Positions 1-9,011 of a stretch of 64,000 nucleotides of DNA are shown piece after piece. Origin of the DNA: Bordetella parapertussis (GTDB lineage Bacteria > Pseudomonadota > Gammaproteobacteria > Burkholderiales > Burkholderiaceae_C); assembly GCA_945861305.1 (NCBI GenBank), contig CAMATW010000007.1, positions 5,388 through 69,387 of the forward strand. Reading direction: 5' to 3'. The translations under genes and the position numbers were made by a program. Each line of letters begins with the position of its first letter. The stretch's first letter is position 1. The notes beneath the pieces are model-generated. The model did no database searches. It was not told the DNA's origin and was given only the letters and a program-made list of their open reading frames with translations.

Positions 1-541
1 ATGGCGCACCCCAGACCGTCGCACTGATCATGCACACATTCAGCAAGACCGGCGTGGCCGCTGGCACCGCAAAGCGCTTCCATGTGTTCAAGATGCCAGC
101 CGACAAAGCCACCATCGACATAAAGGCAATGTAGGGAAACATCAGTCGCGTCAGGCTGATGGCGGTGTCCACGCCCTGCGCCGATTGCTTCAAGCCACTG
201 GCCATGGCCCACACCAACCAAGGCGCGGCCAACACGCCAAGAAGGCTAAGCGTCACCACAGCCAACAGCAGCACGCTGGCCACTTTGTCAATCAAAACAC
301 GGGTGGCATCGTCGCCGCGCTCGGCACGGGTGGCGGCCAGCACAGGCACAAAGGCTTGGGCAAAAGCGCCCTCGGCAAAGAGGCGACGAAACAAATTCGG
401 GATGCGAAACGCCACATTGAAGGCGTCGGTAAGCGCATTGGCGCCAAACACGCTGGCGATCAGCGTCTCCCGCGCAAAACCCGTGATGCGCGAGGCCAAG
501 GTCCACAAGGACACGGTAGAGACGGACTTGAACAGGCTCAA
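1..541 (-). CDS. murJ: Lipid II flippase MurJ (MviN), C-terminus cut by window edge
   Basis: The reverse strand from 541 down to the window edge encodes the first ~180 residues of MurJ, the inner-membrane flippase that moves lipid II to the periplasmic face for peptidoglycan synthesis. The start reads [20 protein letters not shown], the characteristic N-terminus of the family, followed by [20 protein letters not shown] and [16 protein letters not shown], both family signatures in the first two membrane helices. The best start is a TTG at 541, because no ATG lies at a sensible place; an in-frame GTG at 562 is an alternative. Position upstream of and divergent from rpsT is common in Betaproteobacteria. 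Identity is clear; only the start codon is uncertain. Confidence 0.93.
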   Translation of the reverse strand, partial: MSLFKSVSTVSLWTLASRITGFARETLIASVFGANALTDAFNVAFRIPNLFRRLFAEGAFAQAFVPVLAATRAERGDDATRVLIDKVASVLLLAVVTLSLLGVLAAPWLVWAMASGLKQSAQGVDTAISLTRLMFPYIAFMSMVALSAGILNTWKRFAVPAATPVLLNVCMISATVWGAP

Positions 542-587
542 GAGGTGGAGTGTAGCGGCCACCCCCCCGCTGGGGGGCCAAAGGGGT

Positions 588-596
588 TGGTACAAT
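588..596 (+). promoter_or_regulatory. Extended -10 promoter for rpsT
   Basis: TGGTACAAT at 588-596 fits an extended -10 element (TGn followed by TACAAT). It lies about 45 bases before the rpsT start. No good -35 hexamer is present 17 bases upstream, where a G/C-rich inverted repeat (about 563-579) sits instead, which is compatible with an extended -10 promoter. Confidence 0.5.
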
Positions 597-641
597 ATCG
601 GGCTTTGCCGTCATCATCATCAAACCCCTAAAGGAAACAAC

Positions 642-941
642 ATGGCCTCTGGAAAGCCCAAGAAAAAGAACCCGCGCCTAGCGTCGGGCCGTAAACGCGT
701 CCGTCAGGACGTCAAACTCAACGCGGCGAACACCTCGCTGCGTTCGCAATACCGCACTGCGGTAAAGAATGTTGAAAAAGCAGTGTTGGCTGGTGACAAA
801 ACCAAAGCCAGCGAACTGTTTGGCAAGATGCAATCAGTGGTGGACACCATCGCTGACAAGCACATCTTCCACAAAAACAAGGCTGCTCGCGATAAGAGCC
901 GCTTGGCCTCCAAGGTGAAAGCCCTGGCCCTCGCCGCCTGA
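642..941 (+). CDS. rpsT: 30S ribosomal protein S20 (bS20)
   Basis: This 99-residue basic protein is ribosomal protein bS20, which binds 16S rRNA early in small-subunit assembly. The N-terminus [19 protein letters not shown] and the later [23 protein letters not shown] stretch are typical, and the length matches Burkholderiales bS20. The start at 642 is set by an AAAGGA ribosome-binding site 5-6 bases upstream; reading the frame back to 159 would add an implausible extension across the murJ start. The gene is divergent from murJ and ends at a strong hairpin terminator. Confidence 0.97.
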   Translation: MASGKPKKKNPRLASGRKRVRQDVKLNAANTSLRSQYRTAVKNVEKAVLAGDKTKASELFGKMQSVVDTIADKHIFHKNKAARDKSRLASKVKALALAA

Positions 942-1020
942 AGATTCAGGCAAACAGCCCGGTCGGCCCTTGTGCTGACCGCCGTTTGAAAACGGTGCGC
1001 TGACGGCAAAAAAAGCAAGA

Positions 1021-1045
1021 ACCGCCCTTCGGGGCGGTTTTTTTA
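1021..1045. terminator. Rho-independent terminator after rpsT, probably bidirectional
   Basis: ACCGCCC-TTCG-GGGCGGT forms a 7-bp G/C-rich stem with a UUCG tetraloop at 1021-1038 and is followed by a run of seven T. An A-run at 1008-1017 on the other side gives a weaker U-tract for the opposite strand, so it probably also terminates the convergent DUF3579 gene. Confidence 0.9.
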
Positions 1046-1342
1046 TGGCGCGGTCTTGATCACCTGCAACTGGTTGTCACGGGCAAAACCCATCACAAAG
1101 TCCCACGCCATGACATTGTCGTCGCGCATGTCGGTGTGCACGATGACGCATTTTTTGCCGTCCAAGGTATTGGGCACGCACCAAGGTGAGTAACTTAAAT
1201 GGTCGCCTGGCACGGCACCCCCAGGGCGAAAACTGCTCATCACGCCAGCCATGCGCTCAGACCAGTCGCTGGGGCGGAAGGTCTGACCGCTGATGGTCAT
1301 GCCGAGAATAATGACTTCTTTGGGATTGTTGCTTTGCACCAT
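1043..1342 (-). CDS. DUF3579 family protein
   Basis: This 99-residue cytoplasmic protein belongs to the DUF3579 family, found almost only in Betaproteobacteria. Recognisable parts are the GQTFRPSDWSERMAG segment, FRPGGAVPGDHLSYSPWC and the C-terminal VMAWDFVMGFARDNQL. Its function is unknown. It is commonly found between rpsT and arginine-synthesis genes, as here, but the sequence gives no evidence that it acts in either process. It converges on rpsT and shares its terminator. Confidence 0.85.
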   Translation of the reverse strand: MVQSNNPKEVIILGMTISGQTFRPSDWSERMAGVMSSFRPGGAVPGDHLSYSPWCVPNTLDGKKCVIVHTDMRDDNVMAWDFVMGFARDNQLQVIKTAP

Positions 1343-1459
1343 TTCATTCTAGGCTTGGGGTATTTCACGGGTCTGACACCCCAGAGCCCCTAGAATCTGC
1401 ACCTCGGCTCCAGCCAGCATGGCTGCAGAGCCGATTTCATTTGACGCCAAGGAATGCCC

Positions 1460-2662
1460 ATGTCTGCCGCCCACGACCCTGCTGCCCATTTGATGAACAC
1501 CTATGGCCGACTGCCTATGACGGTGTCGCATGGCCGAGGTGTGCGAGTGTGGGACACGGCAGGCAAATGCTACCTAGACGCCTTGGCCGGTATTGCGGTG
1601 AACACCTTGGGCCACGACCACCCCAAGCTGGTGCCTGCCTTGCAAGACCAGGTCAGCAAAATCATGCACAGCTGCAACTATTACCACATCCCTTTGCAGC
1701 AACAGTTGGCTGATAAGTTGATCGAGTTGTCGGGCTTGAGCAATGTGTTCTTTTGCAATTCAGGCTTAGAGGCCAACGAAGCCGCTTTGAAGATGGCGCG
1801 CAAGTTCGGGCACGACAAAGGCATTGAGCACCCTGAAATCGTGGTCTACGAACGTGCTTTTCATGGCCGTAGCATCGCCACACTCAGCGCCACGGGTAAC
1901 ACCAAAATTCAACAAGGCTTTGGTCCTTTGGTGGAAGGTTTCATTCGGGTGCCCTTGAACGATATCGAGGCCTTGAAACAAGCCACGGTGGGCAACCCCA
2001 ATGTGGTGGCGGTGTTTTTCGAGACCATCCAAGGCGAAGGCGGCATCAACCCCATGCGGGCCGACTACTTGCGCGATATACGGGCTTTGTGCGACGCCCA
2101 AGACTGGTTGCTGATGATTGACGAGGTGCAATGCGGCATTGGTCGCACCGGCAAATGGTTTGCTCACCAATGGGCAGGCATTCAACCTGATGTCATGCCC
2201 TTGGCCAAAGGCTTGGGCTCGGGCGTCCCCATAGGCGCGGTGGTGGCGGGCCCCAAAGCCGCGAACATTTTTCAACCTGGCAACCATGGCACTACCTTCG
2301 GTGGCAACCCGCTGGCCATGCGAGCAGGTGTGGAAACCATTCGCATCATGGAAGAAGACGGCTTGCTTGAAAACGCCCACCGCCTCGGCCTGTATTTCAA
2401 AGCAGCTTTCGAGCGCGAGTTCAAAGACATGCATGCAGTGAAAGAGATTCGCGGCCAAGGTTTGATGATTGGCATCGAACTCGACCGCCCATGTGGCCCC
2501 TTGATGGGCCAAGCTTTGGAAGCAGGTTTGTTGCTCAGCATCACCGCTGACAGTGTGATTCGCTTATTGCCAGCGTTGACGATGAACGAGGCAGAAGCCG
2601 ATGAAGTGGTAGCCATCTTGGCGCCTTTGGTGAAAGCATTTTTGAACACCCAAAAGGTCTGA
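1460..2662 (+). CDS. argD: Acetylornithine aminotransferase
   Basis: A class-III PLP-dependent aminotransferase converting N-acetylglutamate semialdehyde to N-acetylornithine in arginine synthesis. The PLP lysine is in LAKGLGSGVPIGA (about Lys250), with FFCNSGLEANEAALKMARK for cofactor phosphate binding and IDEVQCGIGRTGKWF upstream of the lysine. With the start at 1460 it has 400 residues, normal for ArgD. An AAGGA motif at 1449-1453 abuts an upstream ATG at 1454 but is ideally spaced for the ATG at 1460, so 1460 is preferred. The argF start follows the stop after one base, so the two are co-translated. Substrate overlap with succinylornithine or GABA transaminases is possible, but the argF linkage favours argD. 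Confidence 0.93.
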   Translation: MSAAHDPAAHLMNTYGRLPMTVSHGRGVRVWDTAGKCYLDALAGIAVNTLGHDHPKLVPALQDQVSKIMHSCNYYHIPLQQQLADKLIELSGLSNVFFCNSGLEANEAALKMARKFGHDKGIEHPEIVVYERAFHGRSIATLSATGNTKIQQGFGPLVEGFIRVPLNDIEALKQATVGNPNVVAVFFETIQGEGGINPMRADYLRDIRALCDAQDWLLMIDEVQCGIGRTGKWFAHQWAGIQPDVMPLAKGLGSGVPIGAVVAGPKAANIFQPGNHGTTFGGNPLAMRAGVETIRIMEEDGLLENAHRLGLYFKAAFEREFKDMHAVKEIRGQGLMIGIELDRPCGPLMGQALEAGLLLSITADSVIRLLPALTMNEAEADEVVAILAPLVKAFLNTQKV

Positions 2663-2663
2663 G

Positions 2664-3605
2664 ATGAGCCAGCCTTTGAAACACTATTTGCACTTTGGCG
2701 ATGCGTCCGCTGATGACTACGCCTATTTGTTCAGCCGTGCTGCTTTTATCAAGCGCAAATTCAAAACTTACGAAAAACACCAGCCGCTGGTGGACCGCAC
2801 ATTGGCCATGATTTTCGAGAAGGCCTCCACCCGCACCCGCATCAGCTTTGAAGCTGGCATGTACCAAATGGGCGGCGCGGTGGTGCACCTGACCACCGGC
2901 GACACCCAACTGGGCCGCGCTGAGCCCATCGACGACAGTGCCAAAGTCATCAGCCGCATGGTGGACTTGGTGATGATCCGCACCTACGAGCAAACCAAGA
3001 TAGAGCGCTTTGCCGCCAACTCTCGCGTACCAGTTATCAACGGTCTGACCAACGAGTTTCACCCTTGCCAAATCTTGGCCGACCTCTTCACCTTCATTGA
3101 GCACCGTGGCGACGTCACCCAACCGCTGGCGTGCTTAAAGGGCAAGGTGGTGGCCTGGGTGGGCGACGGCAACAACATGGCCAACACCTGGCTACAAGCG
3201 GCAGACCTCTTAGGCTTCACGGTGCATCTCAGCACGCCCAGTGGCTATGAAGTGAAACAAGCCATCGCTGGTGTGAAAAACGCCAACTGTTTCAAAGTGT
3301 TCAAAGACCCTCTGCAAGCTTGCCAAGGTGCAGACTTGGTCACCACCGATGTGTGGACCAGCATGGGCTATGAGGCAGAAAACGAAGCGCGATTAAAGGC
3401 TTTTGGCGCTTGGTGTGTCGATGGCCGCATGATGTCGCAAGCCAAGCCCGAGGCGCTCTTTATGCATTGCCTGCCCGCCCACCGTGGCCAAGAGGTGCAG
3501 GCCGAAGTGATCGACGGCCCACAGTCGGTGGTGTGGGACGAAGCAGAAAACCGCTTGCATGTGCAAAAGGCTTTGATGGAGTGGTTGTTATTGGGTGCGC
3601 TTTAA
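2664..3605 (+). CDS. argF: Ornithine carbamoyltransferase
   Basis: This 313-residue cytosolic enzyme makes citrulline from ornithine and carbamoyl phosphate. The carbamoyl-phosphate loop STRT is at residues 55-58 (EKASTRTRISFEAG), HPCQ of the second carbamoyl-phosphate site is in FHPCQILADLFT, and the ornithine-binding/catalytic motif HCLPAHRG carries Cys269. It is full length. It forms a two-gene unit with argD and converges on an FAD monooxygenase gene only three bases away, with no obvious terminator between them. Confidence 0.96.
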   Translation: MSQPLKHYLHFGDASADDYAYLFSRAAFIKRKFKTYEKHQPLVDRTLAMIFEKASTRTRISFEAGMYQMGGAVVHLTTGDTQLGRAEPIDDSAKVISRMVDLVMIRTYEQTKIERFAANSRVPVINGLTNEFHPCQILADLFTFIEHRGDVTQPLACLKGKVVAWVGDGNNMANTWLQAADLLGFTVHLSTPSGYEVKQAIAGVKNANCFKVFKDPLQACQGADLVTTDVWTSMGYEAENEARLKAFGAWCVDGRMMSQAKPEALFMHCLPAHRGQEVQAEVIDGPQSVVWDEAENRLHVQKALMEWLLLGAL

Positions 3606-3607
3606 CG

Positions 3608-4801
3608 CTATCCCGCGTACAACCACGGCATGTCCATTAAGCTGGCACCTCCCACACGCATGGCTGCGTTACGGGCCCAAGCCAGAGCGCCACTGGCATG
3701 GAAGATGTGGGCATTGCGCCTGGCTTTGCGCTGAACACGGGCCACCCGTTGCCAACGGCCTAGCGCATAGGCTTGCAAACGTTGCTCAACGCTTAGCCCC
3801 GCTTGCGACCAACATTGCGCCAATACGTCCGCGTCTTCGATGGCCATGCCAGCGCCTTGCGCCAAGTAGGGCAGCATGGGATGGGCGGCGTCGCCCAGCA
3901 ATGCCACCCTGCCCTTGGCCATATCAGTGGCACTTTGCAAAGGAGGGCGATCAAACAAAGCCCATGCACGCCAATGCTCGGCCATGCGCACCAAGTCTTG
4001 CAAGCGGCTGCAACAACCTTGGAGCGCAAGATTTAAATCTTCGGCGGTTTGCGCGGCACTGCGTTGGCTGTCCCAGCCTGGGGTCTGCTCTGCGTCAGTG
4101 GCTTCGACCAAAACCACCACATTCAGCCATTCACCACCGCGCACAGGGTAGTGAACCAGATGCAAACGCGGCCCTAGCCATAAACCCATGGCGTCACTGC
4201 GCCACGCTGCGGATAAGACATGGCGAGGCAACAGCGTTCTGTAAGCCCAGTGGCCGCTCGCTTGCAGTTGCTGAGAAGGCCATGCAAGTTCACGCACCTT
4301 GCTACTGATGCCGTCAGCACCCACCATGGCTTGGCTTTCATGCCAAACAGCTTGCCCATCAGGCGTCAGCCATTGGGTTTTGACGCACGAGGCATCGGCT
4401 TTTGTATCCTGCAAACGATGCCCCAGATGCAGCGCTGACAGGCCTTGCGCATTGACCGCATCTGACAAAACTTGATGCAAATCTGCCCGGTGAATGGTGA
4501 GGTAAGGCGCACCATAACGTTGCTCAAACGCCTTTGCCATGAGCAAGCAGCCCAACTGCCGCCCGTCTTGCGCGTCCATCACCTCGAGCTGTGAAGGCAC
4601 AAAACCTTTGGCTTGCAGCGCCTCCCAAACGCCCCAAGTTTGCAGTCGCCGCACCGCGTTAGACCCCAAGCCAATGCCTGCGCCCACTTCAGTGAACTCA
4701 GGGCTTTGCTCATGCAACTGTGAGGCCACACCAAGTTGAGCCAAGGCCAAAGCAGCCGCCATGCCCCCTATTCCGCCGCCTACCAAAAAGATCTCGTGCA
4801 A
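3608..4801 (-). CDS. FAD-dependent monooxygenase (class A flavoprotein), substrate unknown
   Basis: A 397-residue single-component flavin monooxygenase of the salicylate-hydroxylase/UbiH type. It shows the N-terminal dinucleotide fold GGGIGG (residues 8-13), the DG motif in VGADGISSKVREL and the GD motif in LLGDAAHPMLPYLAQGAGMAIEDA. The start must be the TTG at 4801, because the stop codon of the upstream adenine deaminase lies in the same frame immediately before it. It is the last gene of a tight four-gene minus-strand unit (HNH protein, Rieske oxygenase, adenine deaminase, this gene). Family precedent includes HpxO, an FAD urate hydroxylase, but this window also encodes PuuD for that step, and motifs cannot distinguish urate from an aromatic substrate. 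Confidence 0.8.
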   Translation of the reverse strand: MHEIFLVGGGIGGMAAALALAQLGVASQLHEQSPEFTEVGAGIGLGSNAVRRLQTWGVWEALQAKGFVPSQLEVMDAQDGRQLGCLLMAKAFEQRYGAPYLTIHRADLHQVLSDAVNAQGLSALHLGHRLQDTKADASCVKTQWLTPDGQAVWHESQAMVGADGISSKVRELAWPSQQLQASGHWAYRTLLPRHVLSAAWRSDAMGLWLGPRLHLVHYPVRGGEWLNVVVLVEATDAEQTPGWDSQRSAAQTAEDLNLALQGCCSRLQDLVRMAEHWRAWALFDRPPLQSATDMAKGRVALLGDAAHPMLPYLAQGAGMAIEDADVLAQCWSQAGLSVEQRLQAYALGRWQRVARVQRKARRNAHIFHASGALAWARNAAMRVGGASLMDMPWLYAG

Positions 4802-5842
<1,041 letters not shown>

Positions 5843-6853
5843 TCAACACACTCCAAAAGTGATGCCCTGCTGTTGCAAAAAGCGACGGTAAGCGACAGAG
5901 CCTTTGTCAACCGCCACATGCGATTCTGCCCCAGCCTGCAAAGGCAACAAGCGGGGACGCTGCGACTCCAAAACTGGCTTGTCTTGAAAAAAAATGGTGT
6001 CTTGAAAGGCCAGCACCTTGTCAGCAGACACCGCAAAGTCAGCGATGGCCAAGCGAAACCACACCCGACTGTGCTCAGGCGTCATGGGTTGAATGAACAA
6101 AGCGATGGATTCTTCGTAACCCGCTTTCACCCCACTGGTGGCATCAGGCACTTTGGTGAGCACTGCGCTATACGGCTGGCTGACCTCGTAGGAGTAGGCC
6201 ACCATCGCACCTTGCGATGCCAAGGCGCTGGACTGCGGTTGCCAAGCTTGGGCATTGACAAGTTTGAAACCCTGGGCCGTGGCCTCAACTTGGTAATCGG
6301 GAATGGCCGCATGGGCAGCGTCGCCCAACCAGCCCGCATGCACAAATCCAAAATGCGCCATGTCTAAAAAATTTTCCACAATGCGCGGCGCACTGGTAGC
6401 CACTTCGTATGGCCCTGCATTGAGTTTGCGCAGCTGTGGTTGCGCTTCAGCAGCAAAGGGTGGAAGCACATGTTCGGTGGTGGTCAATGCGCTGCCCTCT
6501 TGGGTTTGCAAACACACCCATACCAAACCATAAGCTTCTTGCACCGCCACCGCACGGGCTTGCTGCGCCACACTGGGCGTGAAGTCGGGCATGGCAGGAA
6601 TACTCACACACTGCCCGCTGCCTTGAAACGTCCAACCGTGGTAGGCACACTGCAACGCCCCTTGACAGACTTGTCCCAAAGATAAACGTGCACCTCGGTG
6701 CGGGCATTGGTCGATCAAGGCTTGGGCTTTGCCTTGCAAGTCGCGCCATAAGACCACGTCATGACCTAGCACCTGCGTCGGCAATGGCGCATGAAGCAAG
6801 TCATGCGCATCACAAACAGGATGCCAATAGCGGGTTTCAATCTGCACGTTCAC
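5843..6853 (-). CDS. Rieske non-heme iron oxygenase, alpha subunit type
   Basis: A ring-hydroxylating or demethylating oxygenase component of about 336 residues. The Rieske cluster ligands are Cys50-x-His52 (CPHRG) and Cys69-x2-His72 (CAYHGW), and the mononuclear iron motif is DMAHFGFVH. The frame stays open up to 7072, but the start is placed at the GTG at 6853 because AAAGGA lies four bases upstream and the homologous region begins there. It overlaps the end of the HNH gene by 17 bases. No ferredoxin reductase partner is nearby. Linkage to adenine deaminase and the purine genes recalls HpxD of Klebsiella, a Rieske protein linked to hypoxanthine oxidation, but the substrate here is unproven. 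Confidence 0.82.
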   Translation of the reverse strand: MNVQIETRYWHPVCDAHDLLHAPLPTQVLGHDVVLWRDLQGKAQALIDQCPHRGARLSLGQVCQGALQCAYHGWTFQGSGQCVSIPAMPDFTPSVAQQARAVAVQEAYGLVWVCLQTQEGSALTTTEHVLPPFAAEAQPQLRKLNAGPYEVATSAPRIVENFLDMAHFGFVHAGWLGDAAHAAIPDYQVEATAQGFKLVNAQAWQPQSSALASQGAMVAYSYEVSQPYSAVLTKVPDATSGVKAGYEESIALFIQPMTPEHSRVWFRLAIADFAVSADKVLAFQDTIFFQDKPVLESQRPRLLPLQAGAESHVAVDKGSVAYRRFLQQQGITFGVC

Positions 6854-7382
6854 GTCGTCCTTTGGGAAGGTAGTGTTGGTATTTAGGCACCCACGCTTGG
6901 TAAGCGGCGGTCCAATCGCGTGCGATTTTTTCTTGTGCCTGCGCCAAGTCAATATCGCCATTGCAGACCATTTTGTAAACCACAAATTCCAAATCGTTTT
7001 TTTGCTCGGCCGACCATTGCCCTTCGCGTGGTTGCGGCCACATATTGCGGGGGTCACTGGGGTTGCCGCCAATGCTCAAGGGAATCAAGTGGTCTTGCTC
7101 ATAATTTCGGGGGTCGGTGTCGCTGTAGCGGTACTGGCGAATTTGTTCGCGCTTGAGTCGATTGGTGACACGCTTGTCGGGACGTACGGTAGCGGTATAG
7201 CCTTTGACACAAACGGTCGCGTGAAGATTTTGCGGTGTGACCGAGGGGTCTACCGCGCCAGGGGTGATGCGGGGGTCAGGCAATGCGCTGGTTTGCGCCC
7301 CAATAACGCTGGCACTTACCAAGCACAGCCATGCCAAGGCAGCTTGAAAGCAAAAAAAGGCTGCCCGAGGGCAGCCTTTCAT
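6837..7382 (-). CDS. Exported HNH-like protein
   Basis: A secreted protein with an HNH/DUF1524-like core: YEQDHLIPLSIGG followed by DPRNMWPQP, typical of beta-beta-alpha metal nucleases. From the ATG at 7382 the N-terminus is MKGCPR plus a hydrophobic stretch ending near VIGAQ, a good signal peptide. An upstream ATG at 7400 overlaps the BMP stop codon, but it would put an acidic segment before the signal peptide, so 7382 is preferred. Codons 2-9 coincide with a terminator-like hairpin. The stop overlaps the Rieske start. A periplasmic nuclease role is inferred from the family; the biological substrate is unknown. Confidence 0.65.
   Translation of the reverse strand: MKGCPRAAFFCFQAALAWLCLVSASVIGAQTSALPDPRITPGAVDPSVTPQNLHATVCVKGYTATVRPDKRVTNRLKREQIRQYRYSDTDPRNYEQDHLIPLSIGGNPSDPRNMWPQPREGQWSAEQKNDLEFVVYKMVCNGDIDLAQAQEKIARDWTAAYQAWVPKYQHYLPKGRRERAD
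7353..7379 (-). terminator. Rho-independent terminator-like hairpin after the BMP gene
   Basis: On the minus strand AAAGGCTGCCC-TC-GGGCAGCC followed by a six-T run forms a strong hairpin about 20 bases past the BMP-protein stop. It lies inside the start of the next gene (HNH protein), so it may attenuate rather than fully block transcription of the downstream deaminase operon. Confidence 0.75.
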
Positions 7383-7399
7383 GGACTGGTGATCCAGCA

Positions 7400-8539
7400 T
7401 TACTTGTTGCCGGGCACTTTGCCTTCGACGCCTTTGACGTAGAAGTTCACGCCGCTCAAGAACTTGTCGTCAGCGACTTCGTCTTTCTTCAGCAGAGTTT
7501 TGCCGGTGTTGTCGACCAAGGGGCCTTTCCAAATGGCAAAGGTCCCTTCCTTCAAACCAGCTTTGATTTCATCGACTTTGGCTTTGGTGTCAGCAGGCAC
7601 GTCTTCAGCAACAGACACCAAATCGATAGCGCCTTCTTTCACGCCCCACCAAATGCCCGTACCACCCACCCATTTGCCTTCCAAGGCTTCACGTGTGGTT
7701 TGAATGTAGTAAGGCGCCCAGTTGATAACAGCAGAGGCCAAGTGGGCTTTGGGGCCGTAGGCGGTCATGTCAGAGTCCCAACCGAAAGCACGCTTGCCTT
7801 TTTCTTCAGCTGTTTTCAAAACGGCTGGCGAGTCGGTATTTTGGAACAGCACGTCAGCGCCGCTGTTGATCAACGATGTAGCGGCTTCGGTTTCTTTGGG
7901 TGGGTTGAACCACTCATTGACCCAAACCACTTTGGTTTTGACTTTGGGGTTGACCGACTGTGCGCCCAAGGTGAAGGCGTTGATATTGCGAACCACTTCA
8001 GGAATGGGGATGGAAGCGACCACGCCCAAAGTGTTGGACTTGGTCATCTTGCCAGCGATCACACCTGCCATGTACGCGCCTTCGTAGGTACGACTGTCGT
8101 AGGTGCGCATGTTTTCAGCTTGCTTGAAGCCAGTGGCATGTTCGAACTTGACATCTTTAGAGTCAGCAGCCACTTTGAGCATGGGTTCCATGTAACCAAA
8201 GGTGGTGCCAAAAATAAGTTTGTTGCCTTGGCTGACCATGTCACGGAAATTGCGCTCTGCGTCAGCAGACTCGGAAACGTTTTCGGTGAAAGAGGTTTTG
8301 ATTTTGTCGCCGAATTCGGCTTCCAAGGCTTTGCGCGCGTTGTCGTGCGCAAAAGTCCAGCCGCCGTCGCCCACTGGGCCGACGTAGGCAAAAGCAATTT
8401 TCAAAGGCTCTGGCTTGGGTGCTTCGACCACAGGTGCGGGTTTGGGTTCTTCTTTTTTGCCGCAGCCGACCATGAGGGCCGCAGCCACCAAGCCCAGTGC
8501 AGCGGCACGGAACCAAGTGCGTTTATACAAATCAGTCAT
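7400..8539 (-). CDS. BMP-family lipoprotein, purine/nucleoside ABC transporter substrate-binding protein
   Basis: A 379-residue periplasmic binding lipoprotein of the Bmp/PnrA type. The signal sequence ends in the lipobox LMVGC with the lipidated cysteine near residue 26, followed by a charged/proline linker. AFAYVGPVGDGGWTFAHD and FGTTFGYMEPM are family signatures; VFAQNTDSPA-like FQNTDSPAVL and FGWDSDM line the ligand site. An AAGGAAA ribosome-binding site precedes the ATG. It is separated from its permease and ATPase genes by a repeat-rich gap but lies on the same strand. The neighbouring deaminases and xanthine dehydrogenase point to purine bases or nucleosides as ligand; the exact ligand is inference. 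Confidence 0.88.
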   Translation of the reverse strand: MTDLYKRTWFRAAALGLVAAALMVGCGKKEEPKPAPVVEAPKPEPLKIAFAYVGPVGDGGWTFAHDNARKALEAEFGDKIKTSFTENVSESADAERNFRDMVSQGNKLIFGTTFGYMEPMLKVAADSKDVKFEHATGFKQAENMRTYDSRTYEGAYMAGVIAGKMTKSNTLGVVASIPIPEVVRNINAFTLGAQSVNPKVKTKVVWVNEWFNPPKETEAATSLINSGADVLFQNTDSPAVLKTAEEKGKRAFGWDSDMTAYGPKAHLASAVINWAPYYIQTTREALEGKWVGGTGIWWGVKEGAIDLVSVAEDVPADTKAKVDEIKAGLKEGTFAIWKGPLVDNTGKTLLKKDEVADDKFLSGVNFYVKGVEGKVPGNK

Positions 8540-8655
8540 GAAATTTCCTTAAGGGATGGGACGACGATGGGAACATACAGGATTATGACGGCTGAAAAGG
8601 GTTTCCCCTGATGTTGGCTTTTGCGTTAGAAAGTTTGCACTTTTATAAGTATTAG

Positions 8656-9008
8656 CGTCATTGCGAGGCGCTTGCGCCGAAGCAATCCCCGTCATTGCGA
8701 AGCCCGCAGGGCTGAAGCAATCTCAAGGCGAGCGCCCCAGGCTCGGCCTCGCCTCCATGCTGACACAACGTCGGCTATGGCCGACCTGCGACGCTTGCCT
8801 TACCACTACTGGCTAAGTGAACCTTGCAATTTGTCTACTTGTTGCATTTCACCGTAAGCCTTCAAGCGTGGCAGTGGTAAGGGCTGCGTAGCGACATGGT
8901 GCAAGCCCGGAGCGAGCAGCCCTTGCCGCTGTTGCGCTGTGAGGGTTTGGTTAGTCGCAAGCGCCTCGAAATGACGGGGAGATTGCTTCGCTGCGCTCGC
9001 AATGTCGA
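8656..9008. repeat. REP/BIME-like cluster with 21-bp inverted repeats between the BMP and permease genes
   Basis: The 472-base gap at 8540-9011 has no credible gene. Arms 8656-8676 and 8956-8976 are 21-bp inverted copies with a single mismatch. Next to them are two further GTCATTGCGA...GAAGCAATC units: a direct copy at 8691-8724 and an inverted one at 8977-9005. The interior holds more imperfect palindromes, such as GTCGGC-TATG-GCCGAC near 8771 and CCTTACCACT/AGTGGTAAGG around 8798 and 8872. This looks like a mosaic of palindromic intergenic repeats or a small non-autonomous element. Related units lie at 14425 and 17657. Confidence 0.75.
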
Positions 9009-9011
9009 TCG

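Noticed and set aside
159..641. N-terminal extension of rpsT to a 260-residue protein
   Set aside because: The extension crosses the divergent murJ start and the promoter; the ATG at 642 has a good ribosome-binding site and gives standard bS20.
7331..8611. A 426-codon plus-strand open frame opposite the BMP-protein gene
   Set aside because: It is the antisense of a clear lipoprotein gene; its protein has low complexity and no recognisable motif, as expected in G+C-rich antisense frames.
8656..9008. CRISPR array or tRNA cluster in the repeat-rich gap
   Set aside because: Repeats are few, inverted and unevenly spaced, there are no regular spacers or cas genes, and no tRNA cloverleaf could be found.
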